DNA of 64,000 nt from Clostridium oryzae (GTDB taxonomy: Bacteria > Bacillota > Clostridia > Clostridiales > Clostridiaceae): NCBI RefSeq assembly GCF_002029235.1, contig NZ_MZGV01000020.1, positions 1 to 64,000 of the forward strand, in the 5' to 3' direction. Below the pieces are notes generated by a model. The model saw nothing but the letters and a program-made list of their open reading frames with translations. It made no database searches and was not told the DNA's origin. Positions 28,161 through 36,175 of this stretch are shown here, piece after piece. How positions within the stretch are numbered: position 1 is the first letter of the stretch; every line of letters starts with the position of its first letter. The position numbers were made by a program, and so were the translations under genes.

Positions 28161-29024
28161 TTGTTTTGGAAGCCCAAAGTTAAATTTTTTCAAACTTGTT
28201 TCACTCTATTATTATTAACTTTAATCTTATTCGTTGTTATCGCTGGAAACAACAAACTTAGAGAAAACACTTCGAGACTTAAGATCGAGGCTAATAAAAT
28301 TGAAGAGGAAAATAAACAGAAGGCTGAAGCTGAGGAAAAGAAGTTAAGCAAGGCAGCAAAACAACAGGAAGATGCAAGTAAAGACATTACATATAAAGGT
28401 TCAACAGTCATAGGCTCAGCAGATGAGAACAGATGGAAAAATAAGAATTGGCTTGCTTTAGGTGACAATATAACTTATAAATTGAGTTATCAGAGCAATG
28501 TGAAAGTTTCGTTAGGAATGAATAAGGTCACTACAGATGCTTCGATAGGCAGGCTTATGAAAGATTCAGCGAATGATGTTAATGCCAGTAAAGTGGCTAA
28601 TGAGGATTTGATTACCGTATTTGCAGGGACAGCTGATTATTCATTAAATACTCCTCTTGGCACTGTAAAAGATGATGAGAATACCAAAACTTTTTATGGT
28701 GCGCTTTATAGGACTATAAATAAGCTTATAAAGCTTAAGCCTGACGCAACTATTGCTTTTTTTACACCATTGAAAAGAGGCGCTTATAGCGTTTATCCTG
28801 TATACCCAGCACCGAATCGTGCAGGAGTAACATTAGGAGAGTATGCTGAGGCTATAGAAAATGTATGTAAGTCATATAATATATTGGTTTTGAACCTATT
28901 TGATGAAAGCGGAATAAACAGAAGTAATATAAGCAGTTATACAGTTGATGGTCTTCATCTAAACGAGGCAGGAAGCAGGAAGGTTTCAACATGTATTTCA
29001 GATTATCTTAAGAAAATTGAATAA
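28161..29024 (+). CDS. Membrane-anchored SGNH-fold protein with missing catalytic residues
   Basis: A 287-residue extracytoplasmic protein: an N-terminal helix (residues 11-29), a charged coiled-coil linker (36-72) rich in Glu/Lys, then an SGNH/GDSL hydrolase fold (~95-287). Block I reads LALGDNIT, so Asn103 replaces the catalytic Ser of GDS. Block III reads FAGTADYS, so Ala158 replaces the conserved Asn. The catalytic dyad DGLHLN is retained (Asp263, His266). Related SGNH proteins acetylate or deacetylate polysaccharides. This one may bind rather than cut, or use an altered mechanism. TTG start after AAGGAGGGGG. It lies behind the capsule operon terminator. Confidence 0.75.
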   Translation: MFWKPKVKFFQTCFTLLLLTLILFVVIAGNNKLRENTSRLKIEANKIEEENKQKAEAEEKKLSKAAKQQEDASKDITYKGSTVIGSADENRWKNKNWLALGDNITYKLSYQSNVKVSLGMNKVTTDASIGRLMKDSANDVNASKVANEDLITVFAGTADYSLNTPLGTVKDDENTKTFYGALYRTINKLIKLKPDATIAFFTPLKRGAYSVYPVYPAPNRAGVTLGEYAEAIENVCKSYNILVLNLFDESGINRSNISSYTVDGLHLNEAGSRKVSTCISDYLKKIE

Positions 29025-29180
29025 AAGAGCCGAAAAAGAGTAAAGAGAAAAGAGTAAAGAGTAAAGAGCTAAATGAAGGTAGCAATTCATCTGTGCTGAA
29101 TTGCTATAAATTAATTTTATTTTTAGAAATTTCTGAGAGCGAAATTTCAACCTTAACTTTTCTCTTTTCTCTTTTAACTT
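29024..29180. repeat. Intergenic element with A/G-rich and C/T-rich arms
   Basis: The 5' arm is a run of GAGTAAAGAGAAAAGAG-type sequence (29024-29069) and the 3' arm is its C/T-rich counterpart (29155-29180). Between them is a palindrome AGCAATTCAT/GAATTGCT (29080-29106). The same plan recurs at 55858-56066 and in part at 60505-60634. It fills the gap between the convergent SGNH and asnB genes and could act as a terminator. Confidence 0.65.
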
Positions 29181-29183
29181 CTG

Positions 29184-31022
29184 CTATATGATATTTACAT
29201 TGTATTTTCTTAGCCAGGTGTCAATCTGAATAAGATAGGCTATCATCTGTGGTCCAGTCATAAGCTGACCAAACCAAGGCTTGCCGAAAGATTTACCTGC
29301 CGTATCAACAATATCCTGTACTTTCTCTCTATTTATCAGTTCGAGTATAGGGGAGGTTTTATCTTTTAAAATATTGTTCATTGAAGTTACAACATCCTTT
29401 GTATATTCGGGACTGAAGGTCTTAGGATAAGGACTTTTCTTTCTCCATAGAATATCATCTGGAAGAATTCCAGTAAATGCTTTTCTTAATAACCCTTTTT
29501 CTCTGCCTCCATAAAGTTTTAATTCTCCAGGTATATTATAGGCATATTCTACTATTCTGTAATCGGCAAATGGAACTCTTACTTCAAGGCTGTTTGCCAT
29601 GCTCATCCTGTCTTTTCTGGTCAGCAGTGTGGTCATAAACCATTTAATATTTAGAAAAAACATTCTCCTTGATGCCTTATTTTCATCGGATTCACCTTCA
29701 AGATAAGGAACTCTGTCTATCGTTTTTTTATACTGATAATTTACATAGTCCTCTAAATTTATATTTGATAAATGAGGAGAAAGTATGGCTTTTCTTTCCT
29801 TTGTTGCATTTGACCATGGAAAAGTGTTTAGGTTTCTTAGTTCGGGTCTTGTGAACCACGGATATCCGCCAAAAATTTCATCAGCACATTCACCTGAAAG
29901 TGCTACAACAGCTTCTTTACTTATCTCTCTGCAAAAGAGCAGCAGTGACGAATCGATATCTGCCATTCCTGGTACGTCATTGGCTTGTACTGCATTTTCA
30001 AGTGCAGTAAACAATTCATGGTTATCGTTAATTATTTTGTGATGGTTTGAGCCTATAAACTCGGATATTACATCTACCCAATCGTCATCACTGGTGGGCT
30101 GAAAATCATTTGCTTTAAAGTTTTTGTCATTGCCTTCATATGTTATTGAGTAGGTGTTAAGAATTTTTCCCTGCTTTTTAAACTCTGATGAGGTTATTGC
30201 ACTTATTAAACTTGAATCTAGTCCTCCAGAGAGAAAGGTGCATACAGGTACATCTGAGACTAGTTGGCCTCTTATAGCATCTGTAAGCAGCGATCTAACA
30301 TGTTCAAGAGTTTCAGCTTCTGTTTCAGTATGCGCTGCAGCCTTAAGCTTCCAATATTCTTTAACTTTAAGTCCATACTTATTGTAATTAAGATAATGAG
30401 CAGGAGGCAGTGCAAAAACATTTTTAAATATACCACTTTCTTCAGAATGAGCTGGTCCTAGTCCAAGAACCTCACAAATCCCTTGTTCATCAATAACTGG
30501 TTCTACAATTGGATTGGCAAGGAGAGTTTTTAGCTCAGAACCAAATATGAAATTGTTATTTTTAATAGTATAAAATAGTGGTTTGACACCTAACGGATCT
30601 CTAGCGATAAACAAATTTTCTTCTTTTTCATTCCATATTGCAAAAGCAAATATACCATTTATATGTTTAAGGCACTCACTGCCCCAAGCTATATAAGAAG
30701 TTAATAATACTTCTGTATCAGAATAGGAATCGAACTCATAGTTTAAAAACTTAAGTTCTTTCCGCACTTGTTCAGTGTTGTATAGCTCTCCATTGTAGAC
30801 AATGACATATTTATTTCCATCTATTGATTTTATCATTGGCTGAGTGCCACCAGCAGGGTCTACTACGATAAGCCTTCTATGACCCAGTATTCCATGTGGT
30901 GAATAATAATAGCCATGCTGGTTAGGACCTCTTTTTGATAGGGTTCTGGTCATGTTTTCGAGTACGTTTTTTTGATCTATTATATCTCTTTTCAAATTTA
31001 CAATACCAGCAATTCCACACAT
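29184..31022 (-). CDS. asnB: Asparagine synthetase, glutamine-hydrolysing
   Basis: A 612-residue two-domain enzyme making asparagine from aspartate, glutamine and ATP. The initiator-adjacent Cys2 (MCGIAGIVN) is the glutaminase nucleophile. IVYNGELYN and SYSDTEVLL are in the N-terminal domain, and the synthetase domain has the ATP-binding FLSGGLDSSLISA. SLEVRVPFADYRIVEYA fits the C-terminal region. The size is normal for class B enzymes. It is apparently monocistronic. Because aspS-gatCAB in this window can also provide Asn-tRNA, this enzyme gives a tRNA-independent route to free asparagine. Confidence 0.94.
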   Translation of the reverse strand: MCGIAGIVNLKRDIIDQKNVLENMTRTLSKRGPNQHGYYYSPHGILGHRRLIVVDPAGGTQPMIKSIDGNKYVIVYNGELYNTEQVRKELKFLNYEFDSYSDTEVLLTSYIAWGSECLKHINGIFAFAIWNEKEENLFIARDPLGVKPLFYTIKNNNFIFGSELKTLLANPIVEPVIDEQGICEVLGLGPAHSEESGIFKNVFALPPAHYLNYNKYGLKVKEYWKLKAAAHTETEAETLEHVRSLLTDAIRGQLVSDVPVCTFLSGGLDSSLISAITSSEFKKQGKILNTYSITYEGNDKNFKANDFQPTSDDDWVDVISEFIGSNHHKIINDNHELFTALENAVQANDVPGMADIDSSLLLFCREISKEAVVALSGECADEIFGGYPWFTRPELRNLNTFPWSNATKERKAILSPHLSNINLEDYVNYQYKKTIDRVPYLEGESDENKASRRMFFLNIKWFMTTLLTRKDRMSMANSLEVRVPFADYRIVEYAYNIPGELKLYGGREKGLLRKAFTGILPDDILWRKKSPYPKTFSPEYTKDVVTSMNNILKDKTSPILELINREKVQDIVDTAGKSFGKPWFGQLMTGPQMIAYLIQIDTWLRKYNVNII

Positions 31023-31131
31023 AAAAAATCACCTGCTTTTAATAAACTTATTTATGATATAACTTAAAATACTTATCATATACAATAATAGTTTATTAAA
31101 AATAGATGATTTGGGTACTGATTTATAAAAT

Positions 31132-32253
31132 TTAGAGATATTTCAAAATAAAATTAGTTAATATATATATGCCGTAGAAAATACAATTATCATCAGCAGT
31201 AAAATATTGTGAATGCAATGGAAATCGGCCTTTTTCTCCATGAGTTATTCCTAACCTGAAATGGACAGAAGGTGCAGCTTCTGAAAAAAATGCAAAATCC
31301 TCACCAGCAAAGGTAGGCATTAAATCAAGCACATTTTTGCTGCCTATTAAATTTGCAGTAATTTCTTTGAAAGCCTTAGTAAGTTTCATATCGTTCTTAA
31401 GTGGAGGATACTGCTCGTCATAGTCGATATTTATATGGCAATGGTGCTGTTCTGCATAAGAGGAAGCAAGTGAAATTATCTTATTCTTAAAATTTTTTCT
31501 AATACCTTCATCAAAAGTTCTCAGTGTTCCCATAACAACAGCACTGTCAGATACAACATTAGGCGCTTCACCGCACTTTAATGTGGTAATTGAAAGTATG
31601 TGAGTCTTATATGCGCCTTCTGAAGCATGAAAATAGTCGTTCATGTCCTTTATAAATTCTACCCCTGGAACAATAGGGTTGATAAAAGCTGATGGGATAG
31701 CGGCATGTCCTCCTTTACCCTTAAATGTTATTTTAAAGTCATCAACTGATGCCATTGAAGCTTTATCGGTAACTTCAATTGTGCCTAATTCTACGTCTGG
31801 CCATACATGAAAGCCAAGCAAGTTTTTAACTTTTGGTTCATTCAGGACACCTTCCTTAATCATAGGAAGAGCACCGCCTGTAGTTTCTTCCGCTGGCTGG
31901 AAGATAAACTTAAAACACTTGTCATAGTGCATTGCTTTTAATGTACTTGCTGTTCCCAGCGCAATAGCCATATGGTAGTCATGACCGCAACCATGAAATA
32001 CACCATTTATCGGCAGTGCATCTATATCAACCCTCAGAGCATTGCAATCGCAACCATCATTCATTACACCCACGACTCCAGTTTTAGCCAATTTATTAGA
32101 CTTAATTCCGATAGTGCTAAGGTAATCCATGATTATCTTTTGAGTTTTATATTCTGAGAATCCTAGCTCTGCATTATTGTGGAGTAGTTTTCTCAAATCT
32201 TTAAATTCAGTTAACCTGCTATTAATAACTTCTTTTAAATCCAAATTATGCAC
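31132..32253 (-). CDS. M20-family amidohydrolase, possibly for N-acetylornithine or a related N-acyl amino acid
   Basis: A 373-residue metal-dependent amidohydrolase of the M20D type (hippurate hydrolase and N-acetyl-diaminopimelate deacetylase group). Blocks are LHNNAELGFSEYKTQ, the metal-binding GVFHGCGHDYHMAIALG with Cys/His, FIFQPAEETTGGA, and FAGEDFAFF near the C-terminus. It lies 35 bases after argD in the same direction, so removal of the acetyl group from an arginine precursor is a fair guess. The sequence class more often acts on diaminopimelate or aromatic amides, so I leave the symbol blank. Confidence 0.82.
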   Translation of the reverse strand: MHNLDLKEVINSRLTEFKDLRKLLHNNAELGFSEYKTQKIIMDYLSTIGIKSNKLAKTGVVGVMNDGCDCNALRVDIDALPINGVFHGCGHDYHMAIALGTASTLKAMHYDKCFKFIFQPAEETTGGALPMIKEGVLNEPKVKNLLGFHVWPDVELGTIEVTDKASMASVDDFKITFKGKGGHAAIPSAFINPIVPGVEFIKDMNDYFHASEGAYKTHILSITTLKCGEAPNVVSDSAVVMGTLRTFDEGIRKNFKNKIISLASSYAEQHHCHINIDYDEQYPPLKNDMKLTKAFKEITANLIGSKNVLDLMPTFAGEDFAFFSEAAPSVHFRLGITHGEKGRFPLHSQYFTADDNCIFYGIYILTNFILKYL

Positions 32254-32288
32254 CTACCTTACTGGAGAATATACAGAATTTAAATATA

Positions 32289-33455
32289 TTATTTATTATC
32301 TTTAATAGCCTCTTCAAGAATCTTAATTGCAGCATCGATGTCCTCTGTACTGACGTTAAGAGGAGGAAGAAGTCTTATTACATTGCCAGCTGCAGGTATG
32401 ACTAAAAGTCCTTTTTCGATGCACGAACCAATAACTACATCAGTAGGTATAGAAAGCTTAATCCCAAGTAGCAGCCCCATACCTTTTATCTGTTCAATTA
32501 TTGGGTATTTTTCTTTTAAAGCAGTAAGCTTATTGACGATATAATCACTTTTTTGGGGAATTGCATCTATTATTCCACCGCTAAGTTCTTTAAGAATTGT
32601 ACATCCAACAGCACATGCTAAAGGATTTCCGCCATAAGTGCTGCCGTGATCACCATATGTGAGAACGGAGGATTTAGTATTTGTAAGGAAGGCACCTATA
32701 GGAAAGCCGCCTCCAAGAGCTTTAGCAATACAGATTATATCAGGAATTACACCAAAACTCTTATAAGCAAACATAGTTCCTAATCGACCTAAACCACATT
32801 GAACTTCATCAAATATAAGCAGTGCATTGTATTTATCACATAAGTCTCTAGCGGTCTGTAAGAATTCTTTTGTGGCAACATTTATTCCGCCTTCACCTTG
32901 TACAGGTTCAAGTATAATTCCGCATACAGTATCATCAAAAGCTTCCTTAAGCTGTTCTATATTATTGAAATCTATAGATACGGTATTTGGTATCAGCGGC
33001 AAATAATCCTGCTGATATTTACTTTGACCAGTTACAGAAAGTGAACCTAGCGTTCTTCCGTGAAAAGAATTATTCATATAGATTATTTTATTTTTATTTC
33101 CGTCTCCGTTAATCGTCCCAAATTTCTTTGCACATTTTAAAGCACCTTCTATTGCTTCTGTACCGCTGTTAGTAAAGAACACTTCAGTATGGTCGCAATA
33201 TTCACATAAAATATTTGAGAGTTTTATATTGTATTCATTCCAATAATTATTGGACACATGAATAAGTTTTTTAGTTTGCTCATTTATTGTGTTTACTATA
33301 GCTGGAGGACAATGACCAAGACAATTTACAGCTACTCCAGAAACAAAATCGATATATTCCTTGCCATTTTTATCATATACTTTTGTACCTTTGCCTGATA
33401 CTAATTCTAAAGCATATCTTTTGTATGTATTCATTACATGATTTTCAGTCATCAT
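32289..33455 (-). CDS. argD: Acetylornithine aminotransferase
   Basis: A 388-residue class III PLP aminotransferase that converts N-acetylglutamate semialdehyde to N-acetylornithine. FVSGVAVNCLGHCPPAIV, FFTNSGTEAIEGALK, FHGRTLGSLSVTGQ, LIFDEVQCGLGRLG and the Schiff-base lysine region IICIAKALGGGFPIGA are all clear. I place the start at the ATG at 33455, 6 bases after AAAGG, rather than at 33461, which abuts the ribosome site; the next codon is also ATG. The argB stop lies 11 bases upstream, so the two are co-transcribed. Confidence 0.93.
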   Translation of the reverse strand: MMTENHVMNTYKRYALELVSGKGTKVYDKNGKEYIDFVSGVAVNCLGHCPPAIVNTINEQTKKLIHVSNNYWNEYNIKLSNILCEYCDHTEVFFTNSGTEAIEGALKCAKKFGTINGDGNKNKIIYMNNSFHGRTLGSLSVTGQSKYQQDYLPLIPNTVSIDFNNIEQLKEAFDDTVCGIILEPVQGEGGINVATKEFLQTARDLCDKYNALLIFDEVQCGLGRLGTMFAYKSFGVIPDIICIAKALGGGFPIGAFLTNTKSSVLTYGDHGSTYGGNPLACAVGCTILKELSGGIIDAIPQKSDYIVNKLTALKEKYPIIEQIKGMGLLLGIKLSIPTDVVIGSCIEKGLLVIPAAGNVIRLLPPLNVSTEDIDAAIKILEEAIKDNK

Positions 33456-33466
33456 TAACATCCTTT

Positions 33467-34330
33467 CTAAAGTGAGATTCTTGTACCTGAATTTGAAAAA
33501 AGTTCATTTGCTAAAGCGTGGTTCTCTCTTCCATCAATTAGATGTACATTTTTAGCTCCGCCTTTTATAGCCTTGGAGCAGCAGCGGAGTTTTGGAATCA
33601 TGCCTCCATCTATAAATCCTTCATTAATATATTCCTCAATAAGCTGAGGTGTTAAGAAACTAATTAAAGATGAAGGATTATTTATATCTTTAAGTACTCC
33701 AGGTATATCTGTAAGGATAATGAGTTTCTCTGCATTAAGTGCAGAGGCTATAGACGAAGCTGCGTAGTCAGCATTAATATTATAGGCATTGCCGTTTCCA
33801 TCTGTTGCTACTGGGGATATTACAGGAAGTATTCCAATGCCGAGTAGGTTAATTAATACTTTGCTATTTACTGAAATTACCTCTCCAACGTAGCCTATAT
33901 CAATTTTACTGCCCTTTTCATCAACGGCGAAACTTTTCTTTGCTATTAGAATTTTGCAGTCCCTTCCACTTATACCTAATGCATTTACTCCTATAGCTCC
34001 TAAAGCTGAGGAAAGTTTTTTATTTACATTTCCTGACAATGCCATCTCTACAATTTCCATTGTATCTTTATCTGTAACCCTTAGTCCTTGTAAAAACCTA
34101 CTTTCTATGGAAGTCTTTTTTAACCATTTATTTATTTCTGGACCGCCACCGTGAACGAGTATTATTTTTATACCATGCTTTATAAAAGAAGCTATATCTT
34201 CTAAAAAAGCCTTTTGAGCTTCAAGATTATTAACTATACTTCCGCCATATTTTATTACAAATGTCCTTCCAGAATAGTTTTCTATTTGGCTTTGAAAGTT
34301 ATTCGATAAATTTTTACTCGAAATCGTCAT
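33467..34330 (-). CDS. argB: Acetylglutamate kinase
   Basis: A 287-residue amino-acid kinase phosphorylating N-acetylglutamate. VIKYGGSIV, IILVHGGGPEINKWLK, the VISPVATDGNG loop, NINADYAASSIASALNA and LIILTDIPGVL identify it. Start is the ATG at 34330, with GGGAGGA 8-9 bases upstream; the in-frame ATG at 34348 overlaps this ribosome site. It is the first gene of the leftward argB-argD-amidohydrolase unit, divergent from argC. An ARG-box-like site lies about 40 bases upstream. Confidence 0.94.
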   Translation of the reverse strand: MTISSKNLSNNFQSQIENYSGRTFVIKYGGSIVNNLEAQKAFLEDIASFIKHGIKIILVHGGGPEINKWLKKTSIESRFLQGLRVTDKDTMEIVEMALSGNVNKKLSSALGAIGVNALGISGRDCKILIAKKSFAVDEKGSKIDIGYVGEVISVNSKVLINLLGIGILPVISPVATDGNGNAYNINADYAASSIASALNAEKLIILTDIPGVLKDINNPSSLISFLTPQLIEEYINEGFIDGGMIPKLRCCSKAIKGGAKNVHLIDGRENHALANELFSNSGTRISL

Positions 34331-34367
34331 GATAATATGTCCTCCCATAGTATAAATAAGAAATAAA

Positions 34368-34385
34368 AATGAATAAATATGGTAT
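34368..34385. promoter_or_regulatory. ARG-box-like site near argB
   Basis: The stretch has TGaAT-aaat-AT spacing like the ArgR/AhrC consensus (TGnATwwwwATnCA), but the final CA half is not matched. It lies 38-55 bases upstream of the argB start. ArgR would be expected to repress both divergent units. Confidence 0.45.
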
Positions 34386-34441
34386 TATTATAACACTTAG
34401 ACAGGATTATGCAACAAGATAATGTATCTTTATAAAAATAT

Positions 34442-34459
34442 ATTGCATAATTATACTTA
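34442..34459. promoter_or_regulatory. ARG box in the argB-argC intergenic region
   Basis: Reads TTGCATAATTATACTT within the box, matching TGnATwwwwATnC of the ArgR/AhrC consensus with one deviation in the last CA. It sits between the divergent genes, upstream of the hairpin element before argC. Confidence 0.6.
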
Positions 34460-34479
34460 ATGATATACAATCATATTAT

Positions 34480-34575
34480 GCTTAACTCACAATAAAATTT
34501 CATTGTGCCTTCTAAAATATCATTTTCATTTTTCAGATGTTTTATAAGACAGAATGTAGTAGAATTATTTAAGTA
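34480..34575 (+). promoter_or_regulatory. Long leader hairpin A upstream of argC
   Basis: A candidate structured RNA element. Helix pairs: 34481-34485 with 34569-34573; 34496-34500 with 34562-34566; 34501-34504 with 34553-34556; and a 13-position helix 34509-34521 with 34536-34548 (one mismatch). The unpaired segments AATAAA, TTCTAAAATATCATT and CAGAATGTA-TAGAA recur in a second copy upstream of hom, and at least one paired position differs by a compensatory change. It ends 29 bases before the argC start. No T-run, so it is not a simple terminator. Function unknown. Confidence 0.6.
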
Positions 34576-34603
34576 TATATTTGTAGATTAAGAGGTGATT
34601 TTA

Positions 34604-35644
34604 TTGATAAAAGCTGGAATTATTGGTTCAACCGGGTATGCAGGAGCTATGCTTACGTGGCTCATATATAATCATCCAATGGCTGAAGTAGAATTTTTGA
34701 ATGCTCATAGTAATGCAGGTAGTGAATATAGTGATTTGTATGGAAATTTTCAAGGTTTCATTAATGAAAAAACTATATCCATGGAACAAACTGAAGAAAA
34801 ACTTAAGGATATAGATGTACTTTTCATTTCTATGCCTCATGGAAAAAGTTTTGAAATTGTACCAAAAGCATTAGCTTTAGGGGTTAAGGTTATTGATTTA
34901 GGAGCCGATTATCGAATAAAGAATGCTAATACTTATCAGCAGTGGTACAACGTGGAACACACTCAGAGGCAGCTTCTTCAAAGGGCTGTTTATGGACTGC
35001 CGGAAATTAATAAAGCAAAAATCAAAGAAGCTGAATTAATAGCTAATCCCGGTTGTTATCCCACAGCAACTATTTTAGGACTTGCACCGTTGGTAAAAAA
35101 TAACCTTATCGATATTAATTCAATAATAGTAGATGCAAAATCAGGTGTAAGTGGAGCTGGTAGAGGAACTAATGTAGCTAATTTATTTTGCGAATGTAAT
35201 GAAAGTGTAAAAGCCTATGGTATAGGTACACATAGACATACTCCAGAGATAGAACAAGCTTTAGGAGAATTAAGTGGTAAACAGGTATTAATAAATTTTA
35301 CACCGCATTTAATACCAATGAATAGAGGAATTCTTTCTACTATATATGGAAGTTTATTTGATAAAAATATAAATGAGCAAAGTCTAAAGGATATTTATAC
35401 AGAGTTTTACAAGGATAGTCCATTTGTTAACCTAATAGATATGCCTCCTGAGACTAGAAACGTAAAAGGTACCAATAATTGCCGTATCTATTTGAAAAAA
35501 GATGTAAGGACAGGAAGAATAGTAGTGGTATCGGTTATCGATAATCTTGTTAAAGGCGCTGCGGGACAGGCAATTCAAAACATGAACCTTATGTTTAGCA
35601 TTGACGAAAAAACTGGTTTAAAGCTTATTGCTCAATTACCGTAG
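34604..35644 (+). CDS. argC: N-acetyl-gamma-glutamyl-phosphate reductase
   Basis: A 346-residue NADPH-dependent reductase acting after ArgB. The N-terminal motif GIIGSTGYAGAML binds the nucleotide; ANPGCYPTATILGLAPL contains the catalytic Cys, and GIGTHRHTPEIEQ has the active-site His. TTG at 34604 is chosen because AGAGGTG (34591-34597) overlaps the earlier GTG at 34595 and is properly spaced for the TTG. It is divergent from argB-argD, and its leader carries an ARG box and hairpin element A. Confidence 0.93.
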   Translation: MIKAGIIGSTGYAGAMLTWLIYNHPMAEVEFLNAHSNAGSEYSDLYGNFQGFINEKTISMEQTEEKLKDIDVLFISMPHGKSFEIVPKALALGVKVIDLGADYRIKNANTYQQWYNVEHTQRQLLQRAVYGLPEINKAKIKEAELIANPGCYPTATILGLAPLVKNNLIDINSIIVDAKSGVSGAGRGTNVANLFCECNESVKAYGIGTHRHTPEIEQALGELSGKQVLINFTPHLIPMNRGILSTIYGSLFDKNINEQSLKDIYTEFYKDSPFVNLIDMPPETRNVKGTNNCRIYLKKDVRTGRIVVVSVIDNLVKGAAGQAIQNMNLMFSIDEKTGLKLIAQLP

Positions 35645-35681
35645 CAATAGCTTAAACATATTTTACTCCCTTTTTTAATTT

Positions 35682-35715
35682 GCACTAAAGGCAGGTTCTT
35701 TAGTGCCTTTTTTTT
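35682..35715 (+). terminator. Terminator of argC
   Basis: GCACTAAAG (35682-35690) pairs perfectly with CTTTAGTGC (35698-35706), with a 7-base loop, followed by a run of nine T within CCTTTTTTTTT. Confidence 0.93.
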
Positions 35716-35936
35716 AGCTGCTTACTATTATCAATCTCAAATAGCACTAATCATCCAAAATTATAATGATAGTTACTTAAATCAATGTTACATACTGTAT
35801 TTCTGTTCTATTGTTAGTTCCAATTACTCATTGCTATGAGCTAATAAATATGATAAAATTCAGCATATAGATGCAATTTCGTTAATAAGATTAATATTTC
35901 TAAGTTTTTTTGCAAAGAATGAGAAACTACTATTTG
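35716..35936. other. AT-rich spacer between argC and hairpin element B
   Basis: About 220 bases without an ORF. I looked for S-box, lysine riboswitch and T-box sequences, which often precede hom, and found none. It may contain the hom promoter. Confidence 0.4.
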
Positions 35937-36048
35937 TATAAGTTGCAATAAAGTTCTTACATCGTGGCTTCTAAAATATCATTACTAAATCGGTTCGCCC
36001 CTAGCAGCTTTTAGAAGTCAGAATGTATTAGAACTTTCACAACTTATA
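35937..36048 (+). promoter_or_regulatory. Long leader hairpin B upstream of hom
   Basis: Four stacked helices: 35937-35945 with 36040-36048 (9 bp, perfect); 35950-35957 with 36030-36037 (8 bp, perfect); 35958-35962 with 36023-36027 (5 bp); 35966-35976 with 36009-36019 (11 pairs, one G-T). About 33 base pairs in 112 bases. Its inner left arm (TTCTAAAATATCATT) and right arm (CAGAATGTA-TAGAA) match element A upstream of argC, while the outer helices differ in sequence but keep pairing. It lies 128 bases before the hom start. It could be a regulatory RNA or a miniature inverted-repeat element. Confidence 0.65.
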
Positions 36049-36175
36049 TAGTTATAAGAATAAAAATTATAAAATGCTGCTTAAAGTTGTTAAAAATAAA
36101 GAAGGACACTTTTAATATACGGCATACATGTAATTTTATATATAATTGCTTTAATTAATGAGGGGGTAATTCAAA

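Noticed and set aside
29024-29069. Tandem GAGTAAAGAG-like runs, checked as a CRISPR or microsatellite
   Set aside because: Units are short, imperfect and without spacers. They pair with a C/T-rich arm downstream, so an inverted-repeat element explains them better.
35716-36175. Search for S-box, lysine riboswitch or T-box upstream of hom
   Set aside because: None of the conserved cores (GGTGGAGGGACTGGCCC type, lysine core, or TGGNACCGCG) is present. Only hairpin element B is seen.
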